From Aminobacterium sp. MB27-C1 (GTDB lineage Bacteria; Synergistota; Synergistia; Synergistales; Aminobacteriaceae), in contig NZ_CP133089.1 in assembly GCF_030908405.1 (NCBI RefSeq), forward strand, positions 124,001 to 188,000: a stretch of 64,000 bases of DNA, in the 5' to 3' direction. Below, piece by piece: positions 33,460-42,534 of the stretch. Each line of letters opens with the position of its first letter. The stretch's first letter is position 1. The notes under the pieces were generated by a model that was given only the letters and a program-made list of their open reading frames with translations, was not told the DNA's origin and searched no databases. Made by a program: the position numbers and the translations under genes.

Positions 33460-34473
33460 TCACTTTGGGTTCGTGTGAAAAAAATGATTTCGTATCTCTG
33501 CAAGCTTAAGAGCACGTTCTGGGTCTTTGCTTGCATTACACATAAACTCTCTAATGAACGCTGCAAATATACTCAAGAAAAGTCCCAGTATAGTAGCAAG
33601 AACTACCATTAACGTTCGCTTAGGTTTTATAAGTGACGATGAGATATTTTTTCCAAGAGCTGATATAGAGATTGGTCGTTTCAGTTCAGAAAGAGCCGCT
33701 TTTCGTTGTTGAAGCATTCGATATTGATCTTCAAGAAGTGTTATTTCTCGCAGATGACGTAAATATTCAAGGCCTCCATCTGGCAGTGCATAAAGTGAAG
33801 AGGCTTTTTGGGATGCTTCAAATGACGAAGAGGGGTAAAGTAGTTGTGCGTTTTGTTGCGTAGAGGCTACTTGTTTAATATAGCGGGCTAAAGCTTCTTC
33901 CTTTTCTGAAAGCTGTTTTTGAACCTCGTTTATCTCGAAAATTAGTGCATTTTCAAGCTGAGCAAACTCACTATTTTTATCTTCGATAAGTGTTTCTAAT
34001 TCAGATTGGGCTACGTTTATAGCTTCTCGCACAGCCATAGCAGAAAGAGTAGAAGTGCTTGCTGTGGTGCTAAGAGTGATAATTTGGGTTTTGTTATCCA
34101 CGGTTGCTTGAAGGGTAATTGATGAGATAGCTTCTGATTGTGGCAGGTTGGCTTTTGTCTTACTGACAACGTCGTTTGTTGAAAATAGTTTCGTAATAAG
34201 CTCTGGGGTAAACGTTGAGACACTACGCACATAATCAGTGTTCTTGTCTATAAAGACAGATTGATCTGATCTGGATAAAAAAACAGTAGTTGATGATCTA
34301 TACACGGGAGTCATTACAAAACTTGCAATAAGAGCTCCACAGGCAAAAAGAAAAGTAATGCCTATAATAAGCCATTTATTTTTTACTAGTACAAGCAGAA
34401 GATCAAGAATATCAATTTCGTCTTCATCAGCATAAGGCTGAGGGTTCTGAGAATAGTGAAACTGTTCTTCCAT
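33460..34473 (-). CDS. Chain-length determinant protein, Wzz family
   Basis: 337 residues with two membrane helices: NKWLIIGITFLFACGALIASFVM near the N-terminus and a C-terminal VVLATILGLFLSIFAAFIREF. Between them lies a periplasmic coiled-coil-rich domain. This is the Wzz layout, setting polymer length with Wzy. No tyrosine kinase domain follows, so it is not a Wzc. It is the first gene of the leftward arm; a TATAAT box on the minus strand at 34515-34520 probably belongs to its promoter. The start ATG is taken at 34473; TTG at 34503 is less likely. Confidence 0.82.
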   Translation of the reverse strand: MEEQFHYSQNPQPYADEDEIDILDLLLVLVKNKWLIIGITFLFACGALIASFVMTPVYRSSTTVFLSRSDQSVFIDKNTDYVRSVSTFTPELITKLFSTNDVVSKTKANLPQSEAISSITLQATVDNKTQIITLSTTASTSTLSAMAVREAINVAQSELETLIEDKNSEFAQLENALIFEINEVQKQLSEKEEALARYIKQVASTQQNAQLLYPSSSFEASQKASSLYALPDGGLEYLRHLREITLLEDQYRMLQQRKAALSELKRPISISALGKNISSSLIKPKRTLMVVLATILGLFLSIFAAFIREFMCNASKDPERALKLAEIRNHFFHTNPK

Positions 34474-34719
34474 AACTAGAGAGGCCCCTTTCTTGTTTAT
34501 CAATCATCACGGGTATTATACCTATTCTATCAATATATTACATAAAAATTAGGAAGAAGAAAGAGTTCCTCGTGCCTGCCTGCGATGGGTCTCTAGAATA
34601 TAAGCTCATAGGGTTTTGAAAATGAATGCATTATACAGCGCCCTCCATATTTAATGTTTAAAAGAAAGATGATATACAATAGTTACAAAATTCAAACCTT
34701 TTGGGGAGGGGGAAGGGTT

Positions 34720-36735
34720 TTGACCATTCGAAAGAAGTTGCTTGGTGTTAGTGTATGTGTCCTTATTCTCTTTTCCATGGCGCTGTTTGTTGTGAACCAA
34801 AGATCTGAACGTTTTTTTGTCCGTTACTTAGAGGCATCTGGTATGGAAACAATTGCGGCAGATGCTCGGATTGTAGGGGCTTTTTTCGAGAAATACGAAA
34901 ACTTCATGGATGCGGCGGCCTCTACGGCGGAACAATCCTATCGTCTTGATTCAATTTTGAAACCTGCTTTAGAAAAAATGACGACGAAAATGGCGAAGGA
35001 TGGGGTAATGGCTGTCTATTTGGGAACGGAAGACGACGGCCGGTTTGTTGTGGGAAGCGACTGGGTTCCTCCTGAAGGGTGGGATCCCCGCGAAAGACCG
35101 TGGTATAAAGAAGCTGTAGAGCAGAATAAAGCGATTTTTACACGCCCATATATTGATTCTATTACAAGCGGTGTTGTAACAACTGCTGCTATTCCCGTTT
35201 ATGAAGACTCTAAATTGATTGGTGTTGTCGGTTGCGATATTGATATTACTACCTTAAGTGATTTCGTGGCTAGTTTGAGAATTGGCGGAGAGGGATCAGG
35301 CTTCCTTTTGACTCCAGATGGATTGATAATGGCAAGTTCTCATGAAGAGGATGTTATGAAGGCCAACATGGCAACTCACCATCAGTTTTCTGAGTCTCTT
35401 CGAGGTATTGCAAACCGCATGATTAAAGGGGAATCCGGCATGGATAAATTTATGCAAGATGGTGTGGAGCAATATGCTTTCTTTGCTCCCACCCGACACG
35501 GTTTTTCTCTTGGCGTTACTTTTCCCACATCGGCAATAAAAAACCAAGTTGGTGCTATTACTCGCCAGTTGCTCTATATTGCCGGTGGTATCTTTTTGCT
35601 TCTTTTAATTGTCTTAAGGTGGATTTCTGTTGGAATCAACCGTTCTGTAGATATGCTTACATCTGATGTTAAAGAATTAGGCCAGAAAAATTTAGCTGTT
35701 CGCTGCTTTGCGAAGGGTAACGATGAAATGAGTGTTATAGCTACGGAGTTAAATAAAATGATAGATTCATTGAGAGATGCTATGGGTATAGGGCGTCGTC
35801 AGGCTCGGCAGACTTTAGACAGTTCACAGGCCCTTAGTGCTCTTTCTGAAGAGACATCGGCTTCCATGGAAGAAGTAAAAGCTTCGGTAGACGAGGCAGA
35901 GCTAGCTATTAATTCTATTCTCCAAGCGGCCACTTCCGTTTCAAATGTAGTTCATTCTTCTGAAGAAACCGCTCAAGATGTGGCTAAAGAAACTCAGCAG
36001 ATAGCGTCGCTGACTGAGCAGGCGCAGTCTCTTACAGAAGAGGTTCGAGAGCTAAGCTCCTCTATTGTGTTGAATATAGATAACGCTGTGCATCAGGCAA
36101 CTGTTAACGGCGAAGCCTCTCGCCAATTGTTGGGATCTATTGATAAGGTAAAGATCTTCGTAGAGACTATTACGAAAATTGCAGACCAGACGAACCTTTT
36201 GGCGTTAAATGCGGCTATTGAAGCGGCACGAGCAGGAGAAGCGGGGCGAGGTTTTGCTGTCGTTGCCGAGGAGGTTAGAAAATTGGCAGAAGAGTCGGCC
36301 GAGGCAGCTCAGCAGGTTCGCTCTATTACTGATGTGATAGTGACCGATACGGGTAAGACTAATGAAGCGGCAGAAGCGGTGATAGGCATTCTTCAAGAGG
36401 CATCTCAGCGTATAAAAGATACACAGATAAAGGTGGGGGAAACGAGTGATATGTTGCCCCAGATTAATGAGGCGGTGCAGAATATAGTAGAGCTGTCTTA
36501 TGGGCAGGCAACAGAGGCTCAAACTTTAAGCAAAAACACCGACGAGTCTACACGACGTATTGAGGAATTGTTAGAGACAATACGTCAGATCAGCCAGGCC
36601 TTTGAAGATACGGCTCGTGCGGGAGAACAGCTAGCCATAGAGGCTCAAAGAATGTCGTCTCAGGCCGAGGAAACTCAGAATATTATGGAAGAGTTTACGT
36701 TAGAAGAAAGCACGGCTCTTATGGCGCAAGCGTAA
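34720..36735 (+). CDS. Methyl-accepting chemotaxis protein with dCache sensor
   Basis: About 671 residues: membrane helix 1 (GVSVCVLILFSMALFVV), a periplasmic dCache_1 domain (to about residue 280), helix 2 (LLYIAGGIFLLLLIVLRWISVGI), a HAMP domain and a cytoplasmic signalling rod with the tip sequence IADQTNLLALNAAIEAARAGEAGRGFAVVAEEVRKLA. In the sensor, R-ERPWY, PYID and GCDID resemble the amino-acid-binding dCache motif, with W in place of the first Tyr. No C-terminal NWETF-type pentapeptide is present. A TTG at 34720 after GGAGGGGGAAGGG is the likely start. Divergent from the glycan operon. Confidence 0.88.
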   Translation: MTIRKKLLGVSVCVLILFSMALFVVNQRSERFFVRYLEASGMETIAADARIVGAFFEKYENFMDAAASTAEQSYRLDSILKPALEKMTTKMAKDGVMAVYLGTEDDGRFVVGSDWVPPEGWDPRERPWYKEAVEQNKAIFTRPYIDSITSGVVTTAAIPVYEDSKLIGVVGCDIDITTLSDFVASLRIGGEGSGFLLTPDGLIMASSHEEDVMKANMATHHQFSESLRGIANRMIKGESGMDKFMQDGVEQYAFFAPTRHGFSLGVTFPTSAIKNQVGAITRQLLYIAGGIFLLLLIVLRWISVGINRSVDMLTSDVKELGQKNLAVRCFAKGNDEMSVIATELNKMIDSLRDAMGIGRRQARQTLDSSQALSALSEETSASMEEVKASVDEAELAINSILQAATSVSNVVHSSEETAQDVAKETQQIASLTEQAQSLTEEVRELSSSIVLNIDNAVHQATVNGEASRQLLGSIDKVKIFVETITKIADQTNLLALNAAIEAARAGEAGRGFAVVAEEVRKLAEESAEAAQQVRSITDVIVTDTGKTNEAAEAVIGILQEASQRIKDTQIKVGETSDMLPQINEAVQNIVELSYGQATEAQTLSKNTDESTRRIEELLETIRQISQAFEDTARAGEQLAIEAQRMSSQAEETQNIMEEFTLEESTALMAQA

Positions 36736-36773
36736 TTGAAGAGTAGCTAAAAAAACTGCAAAAGACGAGAAAA

Positions 36774-36816
36774 AAGGCAGGAGACCTCAAGAGTAAGACG
36801 CGAGGTTTCCTGCCTT
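36774..36816. terminator. Bidirectional terminator between the MCP and nrpR genes
   Basis: AAGGCAGGAGACCTC (36774-36788) pairs with GAGGTTTCCTGCCTT (36802-36816) with one G-U pair. A-rich sequence on the left and TTAATAATTT on the right let it serve both convergent genes; the nrpR stop codon touches it. Confidence 0.75.
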
Positions 36817-37807
36817 AATAATTTCGTATATCGGTCATTTTTTCTACATCGAATAGACTGCTGGCAATAGAGAGATTGGTGGCGATTCCTTTCTCGATGA
36901 GGGGGGCAAAAAGGTTGGCTCCTCCATAGATGATCATATAGCCTTTATTCCTGTCTTTTGAGCTTATTCTGTATGAAGGGGAAATAATGCCACCATGCGA
37001 AATAAGACCGGAGAATATTGACGGTGTAAGTTTTTTAAGAGCATTTTGCAACTCTTTATACAGAAATGAAGGAAAAATTTTAATGGCCGCAGTAGCGAGT
37101 CCATTCCCCGTTTCTACAAGTTTGCTCACAGAGGTATATTTGCCCCGAATAAGAATTTCACCAGGGCTTAAGGTTGTTCCGGTATGAGAAATGATCTCAG
37201 TAAAACCACATGCAGTGAAGTTCTCAAGGCGATAGAGCCCTGTTGCTGACGTTTCTACGTAAATTCCCATTTTTTGAAAAGCGATGTCATAGTTTCGAGA
37301 TGAAACGCATACAAGTGCTACATAATCTTTAGAGATATTGCAATTCCAAAGCTTTTCTGGCTCTTTAGCTATACCAATCAATGGAGAAACACATATATTA
37401 ACTTCAACAGCCTGTTTTAACTCCTTCAGGGCTTTTTCAAGCTTGTCTTTTTCGAGAAGCAGGCAGTTGACCACAATCCTTCCTTTGTTTTTTAATAGAT
37501 CGTAAGAGTAGTAAGAAGAGAGTTTTTCTGTTTCAAAAGAGGATGTGCCAATACGATCAAAGACGAAGAGCATTTTTGCTTCGTTAATACCTTTTTCTGT
37601 AAGATGGGCCCCCCTGTTTCCCTTCCTCGTAATAAGGTTTTCTGTTTCCATATTCGAGAGGTGATATCGTATCGTTCTTGAATCGAGGTGATAGCCACGT
37701 TCTTCAAGCTGTTTTCGTATATGTCCTGACGATTGTAATCCTTCAGAAAAATAAAGAATGCGAAGTATTTCTATTACTGTCGCTGCATATTTTTCGTCGG
37801 CAAACAT
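36815..37807 (-). CDS. nrpR: NrpR-like transcriptional regulator (winged helix plus DUF128)
   Basis: 330 residues: an N-terminal winged helix (VIEILRILYFSEGLQSSGHIRKQLEERG...SRTIRYHLSNMETENLI, residues about 11-65) followed by one NrpR regulatory domain with PGEILIRGKYTSVSKLVETGNG and ISHGGIISPSY. In methanogens NrpR represses nitrogen genes at GGAA-N6-TTCC and is released by 2-oxoglutarate. Here such a site lies in the promoter of the divergent carboxylate operon. The ligand may thus be 2-oxoglutarate or a related di-acid from the pathway. AAGGAG precedes the ATG. Confidence 0.85.
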   Translation of the reverse strand: MFADEKYAATVIEILRILYFSEGLQSSGHIRKQLEERGYHLDSRTIRYHLSNMETENLITRKGNRGAHLTEKGINEAKMLFVFDRIGTSSFETEKLSSYYSYDLLKNKGRIVVNCLLLEKDKLEKALKELKQAVEVNICVSPLIGIAKEPEKLWNCNISKDYVALVCVSSRNYDIAFQKMGIYVETSATGLYRLENFTACGFTEIISHTGTTLSPGEILIRGKYTSVSKLVETGNGLATAAIKIFPSFLYKELQNALKKLTPSIFSGLISHGGIISPSYRISSKDRNKGYMIIYGGANLFAPLIEKGIATNLSIASSLFDVEKMTDIRNY

Positions 37808-37837
37808 AAAAAAGACTCCTTTTTTGCTTGGCGTATT

Positions 37838-37857
37838 TTCGGAGATTGTTGTCCGAA
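37838..37857. promoter_or_regulatory. Inverted repeat in the nrpR leader, candidate auto-operator
   Basis: TTCGGA and TCCGAA flank 8 bases. The CGGA-N8-TCCG core has the same spacing as the perfect site at 38001-38016. It lies just after the predicted nrpR start point (near 37863), suggesting autorepression with a weaker site. Confidence 0.6.
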
Positions 37858-37869
37858 TTGCTATCCTGA

Positions 37870-37898
37870 ATATTAATGATCTATAAAGAAAAAAGCAA
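37870..37898 (-). promoter_or_regulatory. Promoter of nrpR
   Basis: On the minus strand TTGCTT (37898-37893), 17 bases, TAATAT (37875-37870). The predicted start is about 55 bases before the nrpR ATG. Confidence 0.5.
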
Positions 37899-37962
37899 GT
37901 GTTTTAGTCTTTTAGGCTGCTTTTTGCTAGTTTTTTTGAGTGAAAATAGAAAAAAGTTTATG

Positions 37963-37991
37963 TTGACAAAATACATTGATTATATTAACCT
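37963..37991 (+). promoter_or_regulatory. Promoter of the carboxylate operon
   Basis: TTGACA at 37963-37968 is perfect; TAACCT at 37986-37991 lies 17 bases on. A TATATT at 37981 looks better but is too close. The start would fall near 37998, next to the NrpR-type site. Confidence 0.5.
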
Positions 37992-38000
37992 ATGACAAAA

Positions 38001-38016
38001 CGGAAGTCAACTTCCG
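38001..38016. promoter_or_regulatory. NrpR-type operator GGAA-N6-TTCC
   Basis: CGGAAGT and ACTTCCG are perfect inverted repeats around CA, which contains exactly GGAA-N6-TTCC (38002-38015), the sequence known for archaeal NrpR. It overlaps the predicted start point and ends 6 bases before the ribosome binding site of the first gene. Confidence 0.72.
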
Positions 38017-38036
38017 AAAAAAGAGGAGGGAATGTT

Positions 38037-39425
38037 GTGGAAAAATGTTCACTTCTCGTGTCTACCGGCAATTTGGGTGACAACATTATTGAAGAAGAAT
38101 CTTTCTACGAAGGGGTAAAGCACCATATTGATTGTTTTGCTGCCGATGCGGGAACCGCCGACGCAGGTCCTACTTTTTTAGGTGCAAACAAACCTCATAA
38201 CCCAATTGAATGGGAAAGACACGATCTCGAAGTTATGCTTGTCGAATCGAGAAAGAAAAAGGTTCCCATGATTGTAGGTTCATGTAGCACTACCGGAACA
38301 GATCGCACAGTAGATCTCTACGCAGATCTTATTCGTGATATTGCCAAAGAACATCATCTCGCACCCTTTAAAATGGCCCTCATCTATTCTCAAGTTGATA
38401 AAAATGAGCTCTTGAAACGAGCTGAAAATGGAGAAACAGAACCTCTCGAAGCAGATTTTCCTCTAACTAAAGAAGTAATAGATCAAACGACAAATGTTAC
38501 AGCCAGTATGGGTGTGGAACAGATTGTTTATGCACTGGAACAAGGTGCCGATGTAATTATGGCTGGCCGTGCTTGTGACGATGCTGTATTAGCAGCCTAC
38601 CCCGTATTTAGGGGATTTGATAGAGGAATCAGTCTTCATATGGGGAAGGCCGCCGAATGTGCCTCTCTTGTTTGTTGGCCTCAGATGGTTAAAGAGTCTA
38701 TTATTGCCACCGTTCATCCAGATCACTTTACTATTGAACCGATGCACCCGAATCAGCGAGCTACGCCCCATAGCTTGGCCGCTCATTCTATGTACGAGCG
38801 AACCAATCCCTTTGTTCAGGGGCTGCCTGGTGGAATTCTCGATATGCACGAAAGCGTGTATGAGTCTGTTACAGATCGTATTGCCAAGGTTTCAGGAAGC
38901 AAATTTGTTACCTCTCCCGATAGAAGTTACAAAGTAAAGCTAGAAGGGGCTGGCGAAGCCGGACACAGAGTCTATCACTTTGTAGGAATCCGCGATCCCC
39001 GAGCCATTGAACATATTGACACGATTATAGAAGACACGAGAAAAAAAGTGTCTCATATTATCGGCCCTTCCAGAGATAAAGATTATGAGCTCTTCTTCCA
39101 TGTTTATGGACGCAATGCCGTTATGAGAGAGTACGAACCTATTTTGAAAACACAATCTCACGAACTGGGAATTTTTATTGAAGTTATTTCGCATGATTTG
39201 GAATTAGCTACCACTGTTGCGAAATGTGCTAAATTCCGCTTTTTCTATATGAGCTATCCTGGTCAAATGAACTCTTCTGGCGGTTCTGTTGCCCTTCTCA
39301 CTGATGAACCTCTCTACCCACAGAATAAGTGTTATCGCTGGACTATCGACCATTTATTGAGTCTTAAAGATCCCCTTGATAGCGGCATTTTTAAATATCA
39401 TTTCGAGATGGTAGGGGAGTCGTAA
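38037..39425 (+). CDS. AtuA-like protein (DUF1446, acyclic terpene utilisation family)
   Basis: 462 residues with the DUF1446/AtuA domain: ADAGTADAGPTFLG near residue 35, VPMIVGSCSTTGTDRTVD, QGADVIMAGRACDDAVLAAYP and the late YPGQMNSSGGSVALLTDE. AtuA-type proteins act in breakdown of branched acids, but their reaction is not established. The start is the GTG at 38037 behind GAGGAGGG; an ATG at 37992 would put the operator inside the gene. Its stop overlaps the next start (TAATG). First gene of the NrpR-linked operon. Confidence 0.78.
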   Translation: MEKCSLLVSTGNLGDNIIEEESFYEGVKHHIDCFAADAGTADAGPTFLGANKPHNPIEWERHDLEVMLVESRKKKVPMIVGSCSTTGTDRTVDLYADLIRDIAKEHHLAPFKMALIYSQVDKNELLKRAENGETEPLEADFPLTKEVIDQTTNVTASMGVEQIVYALEQGADVIMAGRACDDAVLAAYPVFRGFDRGISLHMGKAAECASLVCWPQMVKESIIATVHPDHFTIEPMHPNQRATPHSLAAHSMYERTNPFVQGLPGGILDMHESVYESVTDRIAKVSGSKFVTSPDRSYKVKLEGAGEAGHRVYHFVGIRDPRAIEHIDTIIEDTRKKVSHIIGPSRDKDYELFFHVYGRNAVMREYEPILKTQSHELGIFIEVISHDLELATTVAKCAKFRFFYMSYPGQMNSSGGSVALLTDEPLYPQNKCYRWTIDHLLSLKDPLDSGIFKYHFEMVGES

Positions 39426-40825
39426 TGAAAGTTCCCCTCGATCTAAACAACACGTATCTTTCAAAATTGAGCCGGTTCTACGCAGATAGTAACGCATCGG
39501 CTATTCCTGAAGATGTGCTTCTGAAAGCCCGTCGTGTACTTATCGATTTTCTTGCCGAAGTTGCAGCGGGGTATAAAACGGGAGTTTTCCCCGCTATTTG
39601 CACTACATATCTTTTGGCTCTCGGTGGAAAGCCGGAAGCAACCATTCTTTGCTACGGCAAGAAAGTTCCGGCTCTTCATGGAGCATTGGCTCTTGGTGCC
39701 TTAGGCCATTCAATCGAATTAGATGATGGGCATAGATGGGGAACAAGCCATCCTGCAGTGGCTATTATCCCGGCAGCATTGACCGTTGCAGAAAGGGAAA
39801 AAGCCGATTTTACACGTCTTTTGAGAGCTATTGTCGTTGGGTATGATGTAATGCTTCGCGCTGCGCGAGCTATCAACCCATCTCACTTGAGAAGGGGCTT
39901 CCACTCGACGGGAACATGCGGAGCTCTCGGTGCCGCTGCTGCATGTGCATGCCTTCATAACCTTGATGCCGAATCCTTTGCTTACGCCGTATCTCTCGGG
40001 GGATTACAAAGCGCAGGTTTGCAAGAGATGCTTCACGATCATCCTGAAGTAAAACCTCTTCAGCCAGGAAAGGCAGCCCTTGCCGGCGTTTTAGCAGCAG
40101 ATCTGGTGAGAGGTGGGGCAAAGGGGCCTCGATCTCTTTTTGAAGGAGAGCATGGATGGCTCAAAGCCATGTGTCATAACGAGTTTTCCGAAGATGCACT
40201 CATGGGAGATCTGGGAACTCGTTGGGAAATCATGAAGACCTATACCAAGTTATATCCTACCTGTCGGCATTGTCACGCAGCTATCGACCTGGCGAAGGAG
40301 GCAAAAAAAACATTAGGTTTGAGCCTTAACGATATTCAGTCGATTCATGTGAAGACATATGCTTTAGGCATTGTCGAAGTCGGTCAGATCTTTGTTCCAG
40401 AGACCTTTGAAGAGGCTATGTTCAGCCTTCCCTTTTCCGTAACTTTGGCCCTTGAACGAGGACACGTAACCCTACAGGATTACGACAATGAATCTTTACA
40501 TAATGAGGTTCTTCGGCAGGCGTCACTCAAAATACGTGTTGAAGAAGATGAAGCTATGAATCGCCTTTATCCAGAGGAGCGAGGGGCCTGGATGAAGATA
40601 GATCTGCATGATGGGCGCTCTTTTGAAAAGTACATTCCCGTAGCGAAGGGAGAACCTGAAAATCCAGTATCTGACAGTGATCTTCTGGAAAAACTCAAGG
40701 GTATGGTGAATGTCTATTATCCAGAAGAGTTCTTAAGCGGCTTATGGCAGATTTGTGTGGAAAGGCCCATAGACTCTGTCTCCTATGGGGAAATTGTTGA
40801 TCATTTTGGGAGGTTCCACTCATGA
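39425..40825 (+). CDS. MmgE/PrpD family protein 1
   Basis: 466 residues of the 2-methylcitrate dehydratase/cis-aconitate decarboxylase superfamily. Conserved blocks: IELDDGHRWGTSHP (D100, D101, H109), RGFHSTGTCGALG (H160) and KLYPTCRHCHAAID. Members dehydrate or decarboxylate tricarboxylic acids, or isomerise itaconate-type acids, without metal. It overlaps the AtuA-like stop and the DUF4387 start, so expression is coupled. It keeps all family motif residues and is probably active. Confidence 0.85.
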   Translation: MKVPLDLNNTYLSKLSRFYADSNASAIPEDVLLKARRVLIDFLAEVAAGYKTGVFPAICTTYLLALGGKPEATILCYGKKVPALHGALALGALGHSIELDDGHRWGTSHPAVAIIPAALTVAEREKADFTRLLRAIVVGYDVMLRAARAINPSHLRRGFHSTGTCGALGAAAACACLHNLDAESFAYAVSLGGLQSAGLQEMLHDHPEVKPLQPGKAALAGVLAADLVRGGAKGPRSLFEGEHGWLKAMCHNEFSEDALMGDLGTRWEIMKTYTKLYPTCRHCHAAIDLAKEAKKTLGLSLNDIQSIHVKTYALGIVEVGQIFVPETFEEAMFSLPFSVTLALERGHVTLQDYDNESLHNEVLRQASLKIRVEEDEAMNRLYPEERGAWMKIDLHDGRSFEKYIPVAKGEPENPVSDSDLLEKLKGMVNVYYPEEFLSGLWQICVERPIDSVSYGEIVDHFGRFHS

Positions 40826-41148
40826 AAACAAAAAATATATGTGACCTGGCCAGAACGGTTCGAAGCAAAAATGCAGGGAGCTTCATGATTACTCTTGAGA
40901 TTATTTTTGACGATCGTTCTGTCTACGAGAAAGTGAAAAAAAGCGGTGTGGTAACTCAGGAGGCTATCGCCCGTGTCTACGATGTTTCTACAGATAAAGT
41001 GCTTGATTTTATGTTTTTTGATCCTGGAATGGGTATAAAGGCCAATCTCCGTCGTTCAATAGCCAGTGGCGGGCCATCTGAGACAGATGTATACGGGTGT
41101 CAGCAGTACGCGCCACTCTTTTCATTAGAGGTTCCATGGGATGAGTAA
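40822..41148 (+). CDS. DUF4387 protein
   Basis: 108 residues (KTKNICDLARTVRSKNAGSFMITLEIIFDD...VTQEAIARVYDV...FDPGMGIKANLRRSIASGGPSETDVYGCQQYAPL), matching DUF4387. This small family is typically encoded with AtuA/DUF1446 proteins, which suggests the two form a complex. Here they are split by the first PrpD gene. It overlaps its neighbours on both sides (4 and 8 bases). The reaction is unknown. Confidence 0.78.
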   Translation: MKTKNICDLARTVRSKNAGSFMITLEIIFDDRSVYEKVKKSGVVTQEAIARVYDVSTDKVLDFMFFDPGMGIKANLRRSIASGGPSETDVYGCQQYAPLFSLEVPWDE

Positions 41149-42520
41149 CAAGCCTTATGCAAGGAAATTAGCCGAATTTGCTGCCGGCGCAACTTTTTCA
41201 GATCTTCCTAAAGAGGTTGTTCATCAAGCACGGCGATGTCTTCTCGATACTGTTGGTGTCATTATTGCCGGTTCGGCTATGGCTGATTCATCGAAGGCGA
41301 TACAAAAATTTGTGAAGAAAATGGCTCCGCAAGGGAAAGCGTCTGTTATTGGAACATCTCAAAAGGTGGAAGGGGCTTACGCTGCTCTTGCCAATGGAGT
41401 GGCTGCCCATGCCTTAGAACTTGATGATGGTTCTAAATATGCAACATATCATCCTGGAGCGTCTATGATTCCCACTGCTTTGGCCTTGGCAGAAGAGCAG
41501 GAAGCTACATTAGGCGATGTGCTTCTTGCCCTTGCTTTAGGATATGAAGTTTCATTGCGTATTGGTACATCGGTGAATCCCTCTCACTATTTAAAGGGTT
41601 TTCATCCTACCGGGACAGTGGGAACTTTCGGCACGACTATTGTAAGTGCCAGTTTATCGGGATTAGATGCTGATGGCATTACGTCGGCTCTCGGTATTGC
41701 TGGAAGCCTGGCATCGGGTATTAATCAATACGAGATTGACGGCTCGTATGTGAAACATCTTCATCCGGGGAATGCCGCGAGAAACGGCATATTTGCAACC
41801 CGTCTTGCAGAAAATGGTTTCACGGGGCCAGGGGAAATTATTGAAGGGCGATTGGGTTTTGCTCACTGTTTTTCCAATACATTTGTTCCACAAATTCTTT
41901 ATGAAGACCTTGGTGGAATGTGGGAGTTCTTAAAAATATACTTTAAGCCCTACTGCTCGTGTCGATATGTTCACTACGCTGTTGAAGCTGTTGAAAATAT
42001 CTTGAAAGAACATCCTTTTGCGGCCGACGATATCGATTTTATACGGGTTCGAACCCATCAGAATGCAAAACAGGGGTCTGATATTCCCGATTACCAGACA
42101 GTTCTTCATGCTCGGCTCAGTTTGCAGTATGGAATGGGATCAATGATCGTTCGAGGAAAAGCCGGTCTTCAGGAATACACGGAAGATAGTATTAAAGACG
42201 AGCGAGTCAGAGCTTTGGCATCGAAGATCGCAATTGAAGAAGATGCTGAAATACAGAAACATTATCCTGAAAAACGAACAACTATTGTGGAAATAACAGA
42301 TAAGCGCGGAGAGACCTTTTCTTCAACTGTAGATTATGCCAAAGGAGACCCACTAAACCCCATGTCAGATGATGACATACGAGAAAAATTTAAAGATGTT
42401 ACCCACACGCTTCTCGAAGATAAACAGCAAGAAGAAATAATGAATTGGATTATGAATGAAGAACCGACGAAGAAGACTCTTCGTAATCTTATGGCTATGC
42501 TCTCAGTGAATGAGGGATAA
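41141..42520 (+). CDS. MmgE/PrpD family protein 2
   Basis: 459 residues with LELDDGSKYATYHPG (D95, D96, H104), KGFHPTGTVGTFG (H155), VKHLHPGNAARNG and YFKPYCSCRYVHYAVEA. All motif positions fit an active MmgE/PrpD enzyme. It differs clearly in sequence from proteins 1 and 3 of the same operon, so it is not a recent copy; it probably handles a different intermediate or forms a mixed dimer. Confidence 0.85.
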   Translation: MSNKPYARKLAEFAAGATFSDLPKEVVHQARRCLLDTVGVIIAGSAMADSSKAIQKFVKKMAPQGKASVIGTSQKVEGAYAALANGVAAHALELDDGSKYATYHPGASMIPTALALAEEQEATLGDVLLALALGYEVSLRIGTSVNPSHYLKGFHPTGTVGTFGTTIVSASLSGLDADGITSALGIAGSLASGINQYEIDGSYVKHLHPGNAARNGIFATRLAENGFTGPGEIIEGRLGFAHCFSNTFVPQILYEDLGGMWEFLKIYFKPYCSCRYVHYAVEAVENILKEHPFAADDIDFIRVRTHQNAKQGSDIPDYQTVLHARLSLQYGMGSMIVRGKAGLQEYTEDSIKDERVRALASKIAIEEDAEIQKHYPEKRTTIVEITDKRGETFSSTVDYAKGDPLNPMSDDDIREKFKDVTHTLLEDKQQEEIMNWIMNEEPTKKTLRNLMAMLSVNEG

Positions 42521-42534
42521 GGAGGAGAATCGAG

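Noticed and set aside
12906-34653. Mobile-element borders of the polysaccharide island
   Set aside because: I looked for transposase genes and flanking direct repeats near both ends and found none by eye.
36815-37807. Archaeal contamination because of the NrpR gene
   Set aside because: Its ribosome binding site, base composition and the adjoining genes are like the rest of the window, and NrpR-type genes are known in some bacteria.
42045-42056. GGGTTCGAACCC, resembling a tRNA T-arm
   Set aside because: It lies inside the second MmgE/PrpD gene and no acceptor, D- or anticodon stems surround it.
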